From NCBI GenBank assembly GCA_002937815.1, contig PTKQ01000017.1, forward strand, positions 1 through 7,305: a stretch of 7,305 bases of DNA. The letters are read 5' to 3'. The translations under genes were made by a program, and so were the position numbers. Shown here piece after piece: positions 6,659-7,305 of the stretch (the first letter of the stretch is position 1; every line of letters starts with the position of its first letter). Below the pieces are notes generated by a model that was not told the origin of the DNA, did not search any database, and saw only the letters and a program-made list of their open reading frames with translations. Source of the DNA: Alphaproteobacteria bacterium MarineAlpha6_Bin2 (GTDB lineage Bacteria > Pseudomonadota > Alphaproteobacteria > GCA-002720895).

Positions 6659-7186
6659 TTATTTTAGCTTCCAGCCTTTTCCAGGACGGTCTTTGGTTGT
6701 TAGTTTACCATCAGCCATAGCTGCAATGTATCCGTAAATGCCATCAATATTTTTCATAACATCTACAACTTCACCGTGGCCCGGCATAACATTTACAGTT
6801 CCACCAGCCATTTCTCTTTTATAGCCATTAACAGTGGTATCTAAAAACCAATCGTAAACGGTGTCATATTTCTGTCCATTCCCAGTTTTTTTACCTTCCT
6901 TAGCATAATTAAATGCTTCAACGAGATTAGGTGCAAAGGAACTTCCTCTTGCTGCTTTACCATGACAGACATGACAGTTTTGATGAAAAATTCTGTATCC
7001 GTAATAAGCAGCTTTATTGATTGCTTGTTTTTCACTGCCTTCCGCATTGGGATCTTCAATAACATAATAGGGTTTTTCAGGAGTAAATTCGAACTCATGA
7101 TGATCAGTATATGCTTTATTAGAAATTGTAATTAAAACAAATGCTGCTGTTAGAAATAATGGTAACTTTTTTAAGATTTTATTCAT
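6659..7186 (-). CDS. xoxG: XoxG-type c-type cytochrome, electron acceptor of the methanol dehydrogenase
   Basis: A 175-residue periplasmic mono-heme cytochrome c of the methanol-metabolism-related family (XoxG-like). It should take electrons from a PQQ-dependent XoxF dehydrogenase and hand them to the respiratory chain. Residues 1-27 form a signal peptide (cleavage near AYT-DHH). The heme site is C71-H-V-C74-H75, preceded by GYRIFHQN and followed by SSFAPNL. M134 in NVMPGHGE is the likely distal heme ligand, though M126 cannot be excluded. The IDGIYGYIAAMADG segment and the RPGKGWK tail also fit XoxG-type proteins. The N-terminal extension between the signal peptide and heme motif (about 28-60) is acidic. 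ATG at 7186 has GGGA about 10 nt upstream, a weak site. It is the first gene of a two-gene minus-strand unit with xoxJ. Confidence 0.92.
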   Translation of the reverse strand: MNKILKKLPLFLTAAFVLITISNKAYTDHHEFEFTPEKPYYVIEDPNAEGSEKQAINKAAYYGYRIFHQNCHVCHGKAARGSSFAPNLVEAFNYAKEGKKTGNGQKYDTVYDWFLDTTVNGYKREMAGGTVNVMPGHGEVVDVMKNIDGIYGYIAAMADGKLTTKDRPGKGWKLK

Positions 7187-7267
7187 AAATATTTATTCCC
7201 AAAAAAAAGGAAGTTAAGAAGAATAATAAATTTAATTCTTAAAATAACAATAGTTTTTTTTTTTTAT
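7187..7267 (-). promoter_or_regulatory. xoxG leader: possible promoter, operator-like repeat and A/T tracts
   Basis: Read on the minus strand, TTGTTA (plus 7245-7250) and TATTAT (plus 7223-7228) are separated by 16 bp and could be -35 and -10 boxes giving a leader of about 30 nt. An inverted repeat, TTAAGAA (7214-7220) and TTCTTAA (7236-7242), flanks the -10 box with centres 22 bp apart, two helical turns, as an operator could. Upstream a T12 run (7254-7265) faces an A11 run (7268-7278). In A/T-rich DNA these matches are only suggestive. Confidence 0.35.
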
Positions 7268-7305
7268 AAAAAAAAAAAGCCCGGAAAAAAATCCCGAGCT
7301 TTTTT
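7268..7305 (-). terminator. Intrinsic terminator of a minus-strand gene beyond the right edge
   Basis: On the minus strand an A-tract leads into GCTCGG, a loop, CCGGGC and a run of eleven T (plus 7268-7278). Pairing is G7279-C7299, C7280-G7298, C7282-G7296, G7283-C7295 and G7284-C7294, with six more A-T pairs outside (7273-7278 with 7300-7305). The pair 7281/7297 is a G-U wobble in minus-strand RNA but a C-A mismatch in plus-strand RNA, so the structure is built for minus-strand transcription. It therefore marks the end of an unseen gene to the right, most likely xoxF. Confidence 0.75.

Noticed and set aside
6841..7098. 85-codon minus-strand frame inside xoxG
   Set aside because: It is a shifted frame over the heme-binding region; the xoxG frame with CHVCH and signal peptide explains the sequence.
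1..7305. CRISPR array, tRNA/rRNA genes, insertion sequences or phage attachment sites
   Set aside because: No regularly spaced repeats, tRNA-like cloverleaf, transposase or long terminal inverted repeats were seen on either strand by eye.

Overview
The window holds a compact, AT-rich (roughly 30% GC by eye) block of bacterial genes centred on the cofactor PQQ (pyrroloquinoline quinone) and the periplasmic partners of a PQQ-dependent, probably lanthanide-dependent (XoxF-type) methanol dehydrogenase. The very low GC, short spacers, overlapping genes and Gram-negative envelope proteins suggest a small-genome marine proteobacterial methylotroph or one-carbon-oxidising heterotroph. The precursor peptide PqqA, with its VG-E-x3-Y core and SEI..SY..AE pattern, resembles the Methylobacterium type more than the Klebsiella/Methylococcus type as I remember them. 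I cannot fix the taxon from the sequence alone; streamlined alpha- and gammaproteobacterial lineages are both open.

Layout: 1-98 is an AT-rich leader. 99-2351 (+) encodes a FecA-like TonB-dependent outer-membrane receptor. 2352-2563 is intergenic and contains a possible tiny aromatic-rich upstream reading frame. 2564-5790 (+) is a complete pqqABCDE operon; pqqA is only 25 codons. pqqB/pqqC overlap in ATGA, pqqC/pqqD abut or overlap, and pqqD/pqqE overlap by 7 nt. The only sizeable gap in the operon, 2642-2700, carries a perfect 18-bp palindrome and a second small hairpin just ahead of pqqB, which has no visible Shine-Dalgarno site. 5803-6651 and 6659-7186 (both -) are a XoxJ/MoxJ-type periplasmic binding protein and a XoxG-type c-type cytochrome, converging on the pqq operon. 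The two convergent operons share one A/T hairpin in which their stop codons pair with each other. 7187-7267 is the xoxG leader. 7268-7305 is an intrinsic terminator that pairs fully only as a minus-strand transcript, so another minus-strand gene should end just right of the window; by known gene order xoxF is the best guess.

Working model: PqqA is cross-linked by PqqE with PqqD as peptide chaperone, processed by a protease not encoded here (no pqqF/G), hydroxylated by PqqB and finished by PqqC. PQQ then serves a periplasmic XoxF-like dehydrogenase that passes electrons to the XoxG cytochrome, with XoxJ assisting. The receptor beside the cluster is a candidate importer of a metal chelate, possibly a lanthanophore complex needed by XoxF; that assignment is inference from position. 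Points to re-examine: PqqB has lost two of the three N-terminal cysteines of the usual CxCxxC motif, the receptor gene contains a G7 tract that could be phase-variable, and xoxJ must start at TTG.
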